A DNA stretch of 64,000 nt from DSXH01 sp020724325 (GTDB lineage: Bacteria > Bacteroidota > Ignavibacteria > Ignavibacteriales > Melioribacteraceae). Of this stretch, positions 18,706-27,228 are shown piece by piece. The notes beneath the pieces are model-generated. The model was given only the letters and a program-made list of their open reading frames with translations. It was not told where the DNA came from and did no database searches. The stretch's first letter is position 1. Each line of letters starts with the position of its first letter. The DNA lies in contig JBFLYW010000013.1 of the NCBI GenBank assembly GCA_040756515.1, positions 1 through 64,000 of the forward strand. Reading direction: 5' to 3'. Position numbers and translations under genes: made by a program.

Positions 18706-19362
18706 ATGGTTAAATACAAGATCATTTATTTTTCTATTCTGCTCTCTATTCTATTTATTGGATGTTCTAACTCTGAATCCAGCGAAATTATTAATTTAGG
18801 TACCGCCAAGAGAATAGTTCAGAATTATTATGAATCTAGTAATTACGAAAAAGATTGTAAAGCAATTATTGATAGAGCAATTGAGCATATTAATAGATTG
18901 GAATTACCTGATAAGCCAACAGTAATTTTTGATATTGATGAAACTTCTTTGGCAAATTATGAGCACATTAAAGAAATTGATTTTGGTTATTACTACGATA
19001 TATGGCTCCGATGGCTTAAACAAGCCGATGCAGTTGCAATTCCTCAAACAAAAAGATTTTATGATTATCTTATTGCACGGAATATCCGTATTGTTTTTCT
19101 CACCGGAAGAAATGACGATTCTTACGAGGCAACATTAAAAAATCTGGCAGAGCAGGGTTATACGAATTTCGATTCTGTTATTGTTCGTAATATGAATGAG
19201 CGCAACTTATCTGCTTCCGAATTTAAACTTGATAAACGTAAAGAACTAACACAAAGGGGATTCAACATAATTGCAAATATTGGTGATCAGGCAAGCGATT
19301 TTTACGGCGGTTATTCCGGCTTTGTTATAAAACTTCCAAATTTTCTCTACTTAATAGATTAG
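18706..19362 (+). CDS. HAD-family acid phosphatase lipoprotein
   Basis: This 218-residue protein has a signal peptide with a lipobox (FIGC, Cys20). The catalytic part is a HAD phosphatase of the class B/C acid phosphatase (PF03767) group: motif I FDIDET, motif II FLTGRN, a lysine in KLDKRK and motif IV GDQASDF. It would dephosphorylate phosphomonoesters, probably nucleotides, at the outer face of a membrane. It starts 20 bp after hslU with AAAGGT upstream and may ride on the hslVU transcript. Confidence 0.88.
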   Translation: MVKYKIIYFSILLSILFIGCSNSESSEIINLGTAKRIVQNYYESSNYEKDCKAIIDRAIEHINRLELPDKPTVIFDIDETSLANYEHIKEIDFGYYYDIWLRWLKQADAVAIPQTKRFYDYLIARNIRIVFLTGRNDDSYEATLKNLAEQGYTNFDSVIVRNMNERNLSASEFKLDKRKELTQRGFNIIANIGDQASDFYGGYSGFVIKLPNFLYLID

Positions 19363-19435
19363 TTTTGATTCATATTTTTATTATGGTTTTGCACGATTTC
19401 AAAGTACTTCAGTCGTACTTACAATCCTTTTAACT

Positions 19436-20107
19436 ATGGCAGAACAAAAATTGAAAACTGCAATTGTAATTGGGGCAACGGGACTTATAGGTGGAATCCT
19501 GGTTAAAAAATTATTGCAAGACGCTCGTTATGGTAAAGTAAAAATTTTTACAAGAAGAAAAACAGGAATTTCTGATCCAAAACTTCAGGAACACCTTGTA
19601 GATTTTAATCTGATTGAAATGTGGCAGGATAAAATTACTGGCGACGAATTGTTTTCTGCACTGGGTACAACAATTAAACAAGCTGGAAGCAAAGAGAAAC
19701 AATACCTTGTTGATTATACTTATCAATACGAAATTGCCAAAGCCGCTGCAATTAATCAGGTCCTCAAATTTTTACTCGTCTCTTCTGTAGGTGCAAATAA
19801 ATTCTCGCCAAATTTTTACTTAAGAATGAAAGGCGCTCTCGATTATGCTGTATCCGAAATGCCGTTTAATAGGATCGTAATCTTTCAGCCGGCGGGACTA
19901 ATAGGAGAAAGAGAAATTCCAAGATTTGGAGAAAAGATAGGGATTGTAACCGCAAATTTTGTAACAGGATTATTCCCCTTACTCAAAAACTACAAGCCGA
20001 TAAGAGCTGAAAGAGTAGCCGATGCAATGATAAATGCAGCTAATGATTCTACACATCAGCGGCTTATCATTTATAAATCTGAACAGATAAATCAGATTGC
20101 TGAATGA
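19436..20107 (+). CDS. NAD(P)-binding Rossmann-fold protein (HTATIP2-like)
   Basis: This 223-residue protein is an atypical SDR/NAD(P)H-binding protein. The nucleotide motif is VIGATGLIGGILVKKLL (12-28). ALGTTIKQAGSKEKQYLVDYTYQYEIAKAA and LLVSSVGA follow, typical of oxidoreductase HTATIP2-like bacterial proteins. The YxxxK position reads YLRMKGALD. The substrate is unknown. It stands alone, with no strong ribosome-binding site before ATG 19436. Confidence 0.8.
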   Translation: MAEQKLKTAIVIGATGLIGGILVKKLLQDARYGKVKIFTRRKTGISDPKLQEHLVDFNLIEMWQDKITGDELFSALGTTIKQAGSKEKQYLVDYTYQYEIAKAAAINQVLKFLLVSSVGANKFSPNFYLRMKGALDYAVSEMPFNRIVIFQPAGLIGEREIPRFGEKIGIVTANFVTGLFPLLKNYKPIRAERVADAMINAANDSTHQRLIIYKSEQINQIAE

Positions 20108-20439
20108 AATATGAAATTCGGTTTGGAATTGCTGGATGAAGAGCAGTAGCGGAAGTTTAGATCTTGATGTTGAGGAAATTTTTTTATGATCTATATGCCG
20201 GGATAATTAATTTGGTAACTAAACGAATAATGAACTATTAGAGAAGCGGCTGACGTGCGTTATGTTAAAGTAGAATTTCTAATTTGATTTTCTCTTCTTG
20301 AAAAATCCAATAGATAATTCAAATTTTTCCTTGAATTTAGAGCGTCTGTTCATTTCTATAAAATATTATTTGTTCTTATTACATATTCTAAATAAATTTT
20401 GGTTAGAGGAAAGCGTATAAAAATTTTTTACAGAGTAAT
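20108..20439. other. Intergenic region, no gene seen
   Basis: In these 332 bp I find no convincing reading frame, RNA gene or element end. A short hairpin (AATTCAA at 20316-20322 with TTGAATT at 20331-20337) is the only structure. The promoter for the downstream glycosyltransferase pair probably lies in the AT-rich part from 20350 to 20430, but no box can be assigned with confidence. Confidence 0.4.
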
Positions 20440-21789
20440 ATGGAAGAAGCTAAAATAGAACAGAAACATCTTACCGGAGAAGACGTAAAAGCATGGGTTA
20501 TATCTGCAACAATGGGTTACGGACATAATCGTGCAGTTCATCCATTAAGGGAGATAGCAGAAGAAAAAATTATAACGGTTGGAGCCGGCGATGCCGCTTC
20601 TAAGAACGAAGAAAAATTATGGAAACGGCTTTTGGGCGCTTATGAATTTATGTCGCGCGCCAAAGGAATTCCGATAATTGGCAAACCGATCTTTAACTTG
20701 TTAGATGCATTGCTGCATATTCCGTCTTACTACCCGATGAGGGATTTATCCAACGCTACGTTCCAGGTTGACTTGCTTGAATCGAGTATTAAAAAAGGAT
20801 TGTGTTCAGCGATGTTAGACAAAATAAGAACTAAGAACCTGCCTATTGTAACATCTTTCTATGCTTCTGCTATTGCTGCCGATATGAAAGGATTTCACAA
20901 TGTCTATTGCATTATTTGTGATGCGGACTTAAACCGCGTTTGGGCGGCAAGACAGCCATGGGAAAGCAGAATCGATTACTTTGCCCCTTGCGGTAAAGCC
21001 GCTCAGAGGTTAAAAGCTTATGGTGTTCCAGATCAAAGAATTTACATTACCGGCTTCCCCCTTCCGTCTGAATTAATTGGCGGCGAAGAAATGACCGTTC
21101 TGAAAAAAAATCTTGGAAGACGCCTCGTAAACCTTGACCCCAGAAAAGTATTCAGAGGACGGCACGAAAAAAATGTTGAGCATTTTATCGGCATAAATAA
21201 TTATATAGAAAGTGTGAAAAGTAAATTAACAATTTCTTATGCTGTTGGCGGCGCCGGCGCTCTTAAAGAAATTGGAGGCAAAATTGCATTCAGTCTTAAA
21301 AATAAAATTCTAAGCGGCGAAGTAAAACTGATTCTTATTGCAGGAACTAAACGAAATGTTAACGATTACTTCCGCTCCGTAAAAAATCAAATTACTGATA
21401 ACGACTCACAAATTGAAATTATCTATTCAGATTCGTTAGATGAGTATTTTGAAAAGTTTAACCACGCAATGCACGAAACTGATATATTATGGACAAAACC
21501 GAGCGAACTAACGTTCTACTGCGGTTTGGGTATTCCGATAATTATGACCCCAACTATCGGATCACAGGAAAAATTTAACCGGCAATGGTTGTTCGAAGTT
21601 CAAGCCGGTATTAAACAAATGAATCCCGAATATACTGATCAATGGCTTTATGACTTACTAAACGATGGAGTTCTTGCAGAAATGGCATGGTCCGGTTTCC
21701 TTAAAGCAAGAAAGCTTGGTACTTACAAAATAATTGAGGTTTTAAAAACCGGCAGGATTACTTACTCTAAGTCACCGGTGCTTCGGTAA
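20440..21789 (+). CDS. MGDG-synthase/MurG-like glycosyltransferase-fold protein
   Basis: This 449-residue protein resembles a GT28-type GT-B enzyme. The N-terminus has ISATMGYGHNRAVHPLREIA, the glycine/His-rich acceptor loop seen in monogalactosyldiacylglycerol synthases. The central part has ICDADLNRVWAA and ITGFPLPSELIGG. The C-terminal half has YAVGGAGALKEIGGKIA, LILIAGTKRN and TKPSELTFYCGLGIPIIMTP, matching the sugar-nucleotide domain. It probably glycosylates a lipid at the membrane; donor and acceptor are unknown. It lies four bases upstream of a second glycosyltransferase of the same class. Confidence 0.72.
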   Translation: MEEAKIEQKHLTGEDVKAWVISATMGYGHNRAVHPLREIAEEKIITVGAGDAASKNEEKLWKRLLGAYEFMSRAKGIPIIGKPIFNLLDALLHIPSYYPMRDLSNATFQVDLLESSIKKGLCSAMLDKIRTKNLPIVTSFYASAIAADMKGFHNVYCIICDADLNRVWAARQPWESRIDYFAPCGKAAQRLKAYGVPDQRIYITGFPLPSELIGGEEMTVLKKNLGRRLVNLDPRKVFRGRHEKNVEHFIGINNYIESVKSKLTISYAVGGAGALKEIGGKIAFSLKNKILSGEVKLILIAGTKRNVNDYFRSVKNQITDNDSQIEIIYSDSLDEYFEKFNHAMHETDILWTKPSELTFYCGLGIPIIMTPTIGSQEKFNRQWLFEVQAGIKQMNPEYTDQWLYDLLNDGVLAEMAWSGFLKARKLGTYKIIEVLKTGRITYSKSPVLR

Positions 21790-21793
21790 ACTA

Positions 21794-22921
21794 ATGAAAA
21801 AAAAGAAACTATTATTTATCTACTTAAGAACCGGGGGAGGGCATCTTGCACCGGCGCGTGCCGTTGCCGAACATATCGACAAATATAAAAACGATAATGC
21901 CGAAACTCTGCTAATAGACGGATTAGGTAAATCAAGGTGGCTGGCACGTTTTATTTTAGAAGATGGTTATCGTTATCTTCAAAGCAAAGCAACTTGGTTT
22001 TTCGAATTTCTATACCTTACACATAAATCAAAATTTATTTCTTATATAAGTGTTTTTCTGGTATCAATATACATTACTAAGTATTTAAGAAAAGTTTTTA
22101 GTGAATACCAGCCGGATAAAATTATTCTTTTCCATTTCTTTCTTATTAGACCAACCTTTTCTACGCTTAGAAAATTAAATAAAGATGTTCCGGTAATAAC
22201 GGTTGTAACCGATCCATTTACTCCGCCTAAACTCTGGTTCTTGAATAAGAAACAGATCTTTATTCTTTTCAGCCAGAAACTTAAAAACCTTTGCATGGAA
22301 AACGGCATTGAAGAATCGCGCTTAAATGTTTTCCCTTTTATTCTTGGTGAAAAATATTCCGAAAAACCAGATGATGAAAAAATTGCTTTGTTAAAAAGGA
22401 AATATGGTGTTGAGAATAATAATATTCTTTTAATACTTGGCGGAGGAGATGGAATTCCCAAAGGTTATAAAATTCTTAAAGAATTTTCAAAACAGAACAA
22501 CCTTTTCAAAATTATTTTAGTCTGCGGTAAAAACAAAAAATTGTATATCCAGGCAAATAGAATAAAAGAAAAATTTGGCTGGGATAATTTGATTGTATAT
22601 GGTTACGTCGACTTTGTATATGATCTTATAGCTATATCCGACCTTGTGATAACGAAATGCGGTGCTTCTACATTTATGGAAATATTAATGAGCGGAAAAA
22701 TACCAATTGTTAATACATACATATGGGAACAGGAAAAGGGAAATGTAGATTTTATAATTGAAAACAAACTTGGACTTTTTGAAAAGAGAATAGATAAACT
22801 TCCCGGAATAGTTTCTAACTTATTCAGTGATAAAAATGCTTATAACGAATTCAAAAAGAATATAGAACAAGTAGGTTTAAGAAACGGCTCTGGAGATGTA
22901 GCAGAGTTTATTTGTAAGTAA
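21794..22921 (+). CDS. MGDG-synthase-like glycosyltransferase
   Basis: This 375-residue GT-B protein begins LLFIYLRTGGGHLAPARAVA, the diacylglycerol glucosyl/galactosyltransferase N-terminal motif. It has VITVVTDPFTPPKLWF in the acceptor domain and a C-terminal domain with LLILGGGDGIPKG, VYGYVDFVYDLIAISDLVITKCG and MEILMSGKIPIVNTYI, typical of the MurG/MGDG family. It starts four bases after the preceding gene, so the two are cotranscribed and may act in the same glycolipid pathway. Confidence 0.85.
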   Translation: MKKKKLLFIYLRTGGGHLAPARAVAEHIDKYKNDNAETLLIDGLGKSRWLARFILEDGYRYLQSKATWFFEFLYLTHKSKFISYISVFLVSIYITKYLRKVFSEYQPDKIILFHFFLIRPTFSTLRKLNKDVPVITVVTDPFTPPKLWFLNKKQIFILFSQKLKNLCMENGIEESRLNVFPFILGEKYSEKPDDEKIALLKRKYGVENNNILLILGGGDGIPKGYKILKEFSKQNNLFKIILVCGKNKKLYIQANRIKEKFGWDNLIVYGYVDFVYDLIAISDLVITKCGASTFMEILMSGKIPIVNTYIWEQEKGNVDFIIENKLGLFEKRIDKLPGIVSNLFSDKNAYNEFKKNIEQVGLRNGSGDVAEFICK

Positions 22922-23107
22922 TATTAGACCGATTACGTGTAATTTCAATTCTACAGCTAACCGGTTCAAAAGCTGCAGTTCAAATTTATGTTTCTGTTGA
23001 ATATTGTAGGATTGGCTCAAATTTAGCAATCTTTCCACTCGTAACCGAGCATTCAGTATCAGGATTATTTATATTTACGCCTAATTTTTATCAATATAGA
23101 GTTGTAA

Positions 23108-25729
23108 ATGCTGGCAAAGAATTATTCTGAAATTCCTAAAACGTATAATCCAAAAGATGTTGAGGATAAGTGGTACAAATATTGGTACGATCATAACCTC
23201 TATCACAGCGAAATTGATGAGAACAAAGAACCATATACAATTGTAATTCCTCCGCCTAACATAACCGGAATACTTCATATAGGTCATATTCTTAACAACA
23301 CTCTTCAGGATATTTATATTCGCTACAAACGAATGATGGGTTTTAATGCATGCTGGATTCCCGGAATTGACCACGCTTCTATTGCTACCGAAGCTAAAGT
23401 TGTTGCTATGCTGAAAGAAAAGGGAATTAACAAAGACAATATTTCGCGCGAAGACTTCTTGCATTACTGTTACGAATGGAAAGAAAAATACGGCGGAATA
23501 ATTTTCAAGCAGCTCCGTAAACTTGGAGTAAGCTGCGATTGGCAGCGCGAACGTTTTACTATGGATATTCATTTTTACCGTAAAGTAATTGAAGCGTTTG
23601 TTAAACTTTATAAAGAAGACCTTATCTACCGCGGTTATAGAATGGTTAATTGGGACCCCGCATCAAAATCAGCAATTAGCGACGAAGAAGTTTTCTACAA
23701 AGAGGTTAAAGCCAAGCTCTGGTTCTTCAAATATCCCGTTAAAGAATCTGCCGATTATGTTATTGTTGCAACTACACGCCCGGAAACAATGCTTGGCGAT
23801 ACAGGTATTGCAGTTAATCCGGATGACAAGCGCTATAAACACCTGATAGGTAAAACAATTATACTTCCAATTGTCGGAAGAGAAATTCCTCTTTTTGCCG
23901 ATGGGTATGTTGATAAGGAATTTGGTACTGGCGCAGTAAAAGTGACTCCCGCCCATGATGTAAATGATTACGAAATGGGTTTGCGTCATAATCTTGAAAC
24001 AGTCAACATTTTTAATGAAGACGCTACTTCGAACGGTAATGTGCCTAAAGAATTTAGAGACCTTGATCGTTTTGATCTTCGATATAAAGTTATTTCGAGA
24101 ATGGAAGAACTTGGTTTGCTTCATAAAGTAGAAGATTACACAAATAAAATCGGTTACTCTCAGCGCGGTAACGTTCCTATAGAACCGTACCTCTCGGAAC
24201 AATGGTTTATGAGAATGGATAAACTTGCTAAACCGGCTTTAGAAGCTGTTCTTAATGGAAAAGTAAATTTTTATCCCGTGCATTGGGTAAAAACTTATGA
24301 ACACTGGATGACAAACATAAGGGATTGGTGTATTTCGCGTCAGCTCTGGTGGGGTCATCGAATTCCGGTTTGGTATCATAAAGAAACAAAAGAAATATAT
24401 TGCGAAGTTGAACCGCCGTCAGATATTGAAAACTGGTATAGAGATGATGACGTTCTGGATACATGGGCATCTAGCTGGCTGTGGGCGCAGGATGTATTTA
24501 CAACCGAGGCAGAACAAAAATACTATTACCCAACCGACCTTCTTGTAACCGCTCCGGATATTATTTTTTTCTGGGTTGCAAGAATGATTATTGCCGGAAT
24601 GCATTTCAAAAATGAAATTCCGTTTAGAGATGTCTATTTTACAAGCACGGTTAGAGATATTCAGGGCAGAAAAATGAGTAAATCTCTTGGAAACTCTCCG
24701 GATCCATTAGATTTAATAGATGAATTTGGAGCCGATGCACTACGGTTTACTATGATCTATATTGCTCCGCTTGGTCAGGACGTTCTTTTCAGCACGGACA
24801 AATGTGAGATAGGAAGAAACTTTGCAAATAAAATCTGGAATGCCGGAAGATTTTTATTAATGAATGCACTGAATATAAAAGTAAGTAAAGAACTTGTTGA
24901 TGAACATCTCGATTTTACCGACCGATGGATAATTTCCAGATTCCAGAAAACTATAAAGGAATTCACTGAAGCAATCAATGAATATGAAATTAATAACGCT
25001 GCAAAAATAATTTACTCTTATGTGTGGAATGATTTCTGCGATTGGTATTTAGAACTATCTAAGTTCCGACTATATAATGCTGCCGATGAAGTGAAATCCG
25101 CGTTATTGTCAAGAGCAGTTTCATTATTCGAAGAAATGCTTAAACTTGTTCATCCTTTTATGCCCTTTATTACAGAAGAGATCTGGCAGCTTCTAGATGA
25201 AAGAAAGTACAAGGACAGTATTTCTATTCAGGAGTTTCCAAAATATTATGGAATACTTGTTGATGAAAATGCAGAAAAGAATGTTGAGTTCCTTCAAAAT
25301 ATTATTACGGCTATTAGAAATATCCGCGGCGAAATGAATCTTCCTCCATCCAAGTTAATTAATGTTATGTTGAAGACCAACATGATTAATTCCGAACATG
25401 TAAGCTACATCAAATCTCTTGTTAAGATTGATAAGTTAACGGTTGATGCTAACATCGAAAAACCAAAGACAAGTGCGTCTGCCGTAGTTAAAGACTGCGA
25501 TATCTTTGTGCCGCTAGAAGGATTGATTGATCTGAAAATTGAAAGAACCAGAATCGAAAAAGAAATTACCCGAATCTCCGGTTCTCTTGAAGGTGTTAAG
25601 AAAAAGTTATCTAATGAAGAATTTGTTGCAAAAGCTCCGGCGGAAGTTATAGATCGTGAAAAAACAAAAATGAGCGATTGGAAAAAATCTTTGGAAAAAC
25701 TAGAAGCAATTCTCTCTGACCTTAATTAA
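23108..25729 (+). CDS. valS: Valyl-tRNA synthetase
   Basis: This 873-residue class I synthetase charges tRNA-Val. The HIGH motif is at 57-60 (NITGILHIGH) and KMSKS at 522-526. The editing domain includes ATTRPETMLGDTGIAVNP. The anticodon-binding domain follows (DRWIISRFQKT onward), and the C-terminal tRNA-binding coiled coil occupies the last 65 or so residues (LKIERTRIEKEITRISGSLE onward). The gene is full length. Its last 144 bp are repeated 275 bp downstream as a degenerate copy. Confidence 0.97.
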   Translation: MLAKNYSEIPKTYNPKDVEDKWYKYWYDHNLYHSEIDENKEPYTIVIPPPNITGILHIGHILNNTLQDIYIRYKRMMGFNACWIPGIDHASIATEAKVVAMLKEKGINKDNISREDFLHYCYEWKEKYGGIIFKQLRKLGVSCDWQRERFTMDIHFYRKVIEAFVKLYKEDLIYRGYRMVNWDPASKSAISDEEVFYKEVKAKLWFFKYPVKESADYVIVATTRPETMLGDTGIAVNPDDKRYKHLIGKTIILPIVGREIPLFADGYVDKEFGTGAVKVTPAHDVNDYEMGLRHNLETVNIFNEDATSNGNVPKEFRDLDRFDLRYKVISRMEELGLLHKVEDYTNKIGYSQRGNVPIEPYLSEQWFMRMDKLAKPALEAVLNGKVNFYPVHWVKTYEHWMTNIRDWCISRQLWWGHRIPVWYHKETKEIYCEVEPPSDIENWYRDDDVLDTWASSWLWAQDVFTTEAEQKYYYPTDLLVTAPDIIFFWVARMIIAGMHFKNEIPFRDVYFTSTVRDIQGRKMSKSLGNSPDPLDLIDEFGADALRFTMIYIAPLGQDVLFSTDKCEIGRNFANKIWNAGRFLLMNALNIKVSKELVDEHLDFTDRWIISRFQKTIKEFTEAINEYEINNAAKIIYSYVWNDFCDWYLELSKFRLYNAADEVKSALLSRAVSLFEEMLKLVHPFMPFITEEIWQLLDERKYKDSISIQEFPKYYGILVDENAEKNVEFLQNIITAIRNIRGEMNLPPSKLINVMLKTNMINSEHVSYIKSLVKIDKLTVDANIEKPKTSASAVVKDCDIFVPLEGLIDLKIERTRIEKEITRISGSLEGVKKKLSNEEFVAKAPAEVIDREKTKMSDWKKSLEKLEAILSDLN

Positions 25730-25770
25730 AAGTTATTGTCAATTATTAGAAGGGTTTTTCCGGTTCTTAT

Positions 25771-25812
25771 CCGCGATAATCCGCTAAATCAGTGTTCATC
25801 TGTGTTCTATTT
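25771..25812 (+). repeat. Phased intergenic repeat, right-end type (copy 1)
   Basis: This repeat consists of ATC-plus-G words about every 10 bases (ATCCGCG, ATCCGCT, ATCAGTG, ATCTGTG) and ends GTGTTCTATT, the same right end as the inverted-end elements elsewhere in the window. A matching left end is not seen. A near-identical copy lies at 26046-26087 in the tandem duplication. Confidence 0.6.
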
Positions 25813-25860
25813 CTTTCAAAAAATAACCTTCAGCACACCAGCGTTCAGATTAAATATTTT

Positions 25861-26002
25861 CTTGAAGGAGTTAAGAAAAAGTTATCTAATAAAGAATTTG
25901 CTGCAAAAGCTCCTTCGGAAGTTATAGATCGTGAAAAACAAAAATGAACGATTGGAAAAAATCCTTGGAAAAACTGGAAGCAATTCTCTCTGACCTTAAT
26001 TA
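25861..26002 (+). pseudogene. Duplicated 3' end of valS
   Basis: This stretch copies the last 144 bp of valS (25586-25729) with a period of 275 bp. It keeps CTTGAAGG at its start and CTCTCTGACCTTAATTAA at its end, with scattered substitutions and a one-base deletion in the poly-A after CGTGAAAA that breaks the frame. It has no start or catalytic domain and cannot encode a synthetase. The sequence after the original stop (AATTATTAGAAGGGTTTTTCC and the phased repeat) is duplicated too, so this is a tandem duplication spanning the gene end. Confidence 0.85.
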
Positions 26003-26120
26003 AAAATTATTGTCAATTATTAGAAGGGTTTTTCCGGTTCTTATCCGCGATAATCCGCTCAATCAGTGTTCATCTGTGTTCTATTTCTCTTATTACATCT
26101 TCGTAACAAAGCTTGGCAAA

Positions 26121-26291
26121 ATGAAACTTTTTCCTGACTTCACAGATAAAATAATTCGTAATGAAAAAAACAAAAGTAAACGCGCACGTTTATTCTGCGA
26201 CCAGATAGCGGGAATGACCGACTCTTATGCAATGAGAACTAACAGACGATTATTCGATCCGGATTATTCGTCAATTGCAGATTTAGTTTAG
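26121..26291 (+). pseudogene. Remnant of a dGTPase-like (dNTP triphosphohydrolase) C-terminus
   Basis: The frame reads about 56 residues ending at TAG 26291. It contains RARLFCDQIAGMTDSYAMR, which resembles the C-terminal segment of dGTP triphosphohydrolases (CD..AGMTDRYAL pattern). No HD-domain sequence is upstream; the fragment is joined directly to the duplicated repeat at about 26092. It is most likely a gene tail moved or left behind by rearrangement. The short fragment makes the family call tentative. Confidence 0.55.
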
Positions 26292-26296
26292 TAAAA

Positions 26297-26370
26297 AATA
26301 GAACGCTGATCTTTATGATTATTCATAATCTTAACAAATCATAAAAGATCATAATAATCCGTGTTCTATT
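26297..26370 (+). repeat. Inverted-end phased element
   Basis: A 74-bp element, left end AATAGAACGCTGATC and right end ATCCGTGTTCTATT, with ATGAT/ATCAT words between them at 9-10-base spacing. It begins five bases after the stop of the dGTPase-like remnant, and the sequence right of it repeats that found after the valS-linked copy (25813-25860), placing it within the rearranged block. Confidence 0.75.
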
Positions 26371-26434
26371 TCTTTCAAAAAATAATCTTCAGCACACCAT
26401 CGTACAGATTAATTATTTTCAATAGACCTCTAAA

Positions 26435-26478
26435 TAATCTTGCTCTTGCTCATAATCCTGCTCTTAATCTTGCTCATA
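26435..26478. repeat. Hexamer-based tandem repeat
   Basis: This tract reads as consecutive six-base words of the forms GCTCTT, GCTCAT, AATCTT and AATCCT. The unit is six bases, unlike the 10-base phasing of the other intergenic repeats. It is non-coding as far as I can see and lies about 90 bp before the TetR gene. Confidence 0.55.
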
Positions 26479-26543
26479 GGGTTACTCAGCTTGCTTTGAT
26501 AAAACAATTATTACTTTCGTAAGGGAAAAAGTTTGAGTATATT

Positions 26544-26553
26544 AACGAGCGTT
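26544..26553. promoter_or_regulatory. Possible TetR-family operator
   Basis: The palindrome AACGAGCGTT (AACG-2-CGTT) lies 16 bases before the TetR start and next to a TTGAGTATATTAA stretch that could be promoter. Its position would suit autorepression. The palindrome is short and the assignment is inference. Confidence 0.4.
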
Positions 26554-26569
26554 CATTAGGAAGTTTATA

Positions 26570-27169
26570 ATGAAGTACCCAAATACCAAGAAATTGATTA
26601 CAGAAAAAGCGCTCGACTATTTTTCTAACCATGGTTACGCCGGAGCTTCAATTAGACAAATAGCACGTGCCGTTGGAATACGCGAAAGCGCAATCTATAA
26701 TCACTTCAAATCGAAAGAGGATATTTTTCTTGCTATACTCTCTGAATATAAATCCAGGTCTCTAACTAAAAAAATTCTTAATGACGAGCTTTTGGACGAA
26801 CTAGATAATCCGGGAAAATTTCTACAGGATTTTGCTGGAAGATTAGTAAACTACTGGAATACACCTAATGAAAGAAAATTTATACGCCTTTTGCTTATGG
26901 AACAGTTTACTAAAGTCGGTTCGCTCGAACTTTCAGTTTCTGAATATGTGAATGAATTAAGAGGAATATGCAGATTGATTTTTTCTGAGATGATTAAAAA
27001 CAACATAGCAAAGAAATATGATCCCGATATTTTAGCCGAACAATTTACTGCTCTTCTTTTTCTTATTAGAACCGAACATTTATCAAGAGAAGAGAAGAAT
27101 GATATTAATATAGTTCTTGAAATTATAAAAAAGCATGTAAGTTTTTTCTGGAACTCAATAAAAGTTTAG
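26570..27169 (+). CDS. TetR/AcrR-family transcriptional regulator
   Basis: This 199-residue protein has a TetR N-terminal HTH (about 10-55: ALDYFSNHGYAGASIRQIA, then VGIRESAIYNHFKSKEDIF) and an all-helical ligand-binding C-terminal domain. It probably represses its own promoter and one or more neighbours until a small ligand binds. The closest downstream gene is the PLP dehydratase 59 bp away. Upstream is a repeat-rich region without genes, so its target is uncertain. Confidence 0.92.
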   Translation: MKYPNTKKLITEKALDYFSNHGYAGASIRQIARAVGIRESAIYNHFKSKEDIFLAILSEYKSRSLTKKILNDELLDELDNPGKFLQDFAGRLVNYWNTPNERKFIRLLLMEQFTKVGSLELSVSEYVNELRGICRLIFSEMIKNNIAKKYDPDILAEQFTALLFLIRTEHLSREEKNDINIVLEIIKKHVSFFWNSIKV

Positions 27170-27228
27170 TATGCAAATAATTCCTATTACTGAATAGACC
27201 TAACAATATCATAAATAACGGATACATA

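Noticed and set aside
22922..23107. Possible tRNA before valS (a T-box or tRNA-like stretch with GGTTCAAA)
   Set aside because: No cloverleaf or acceptor stem could be drawn and no T-box specifier structure was evident.
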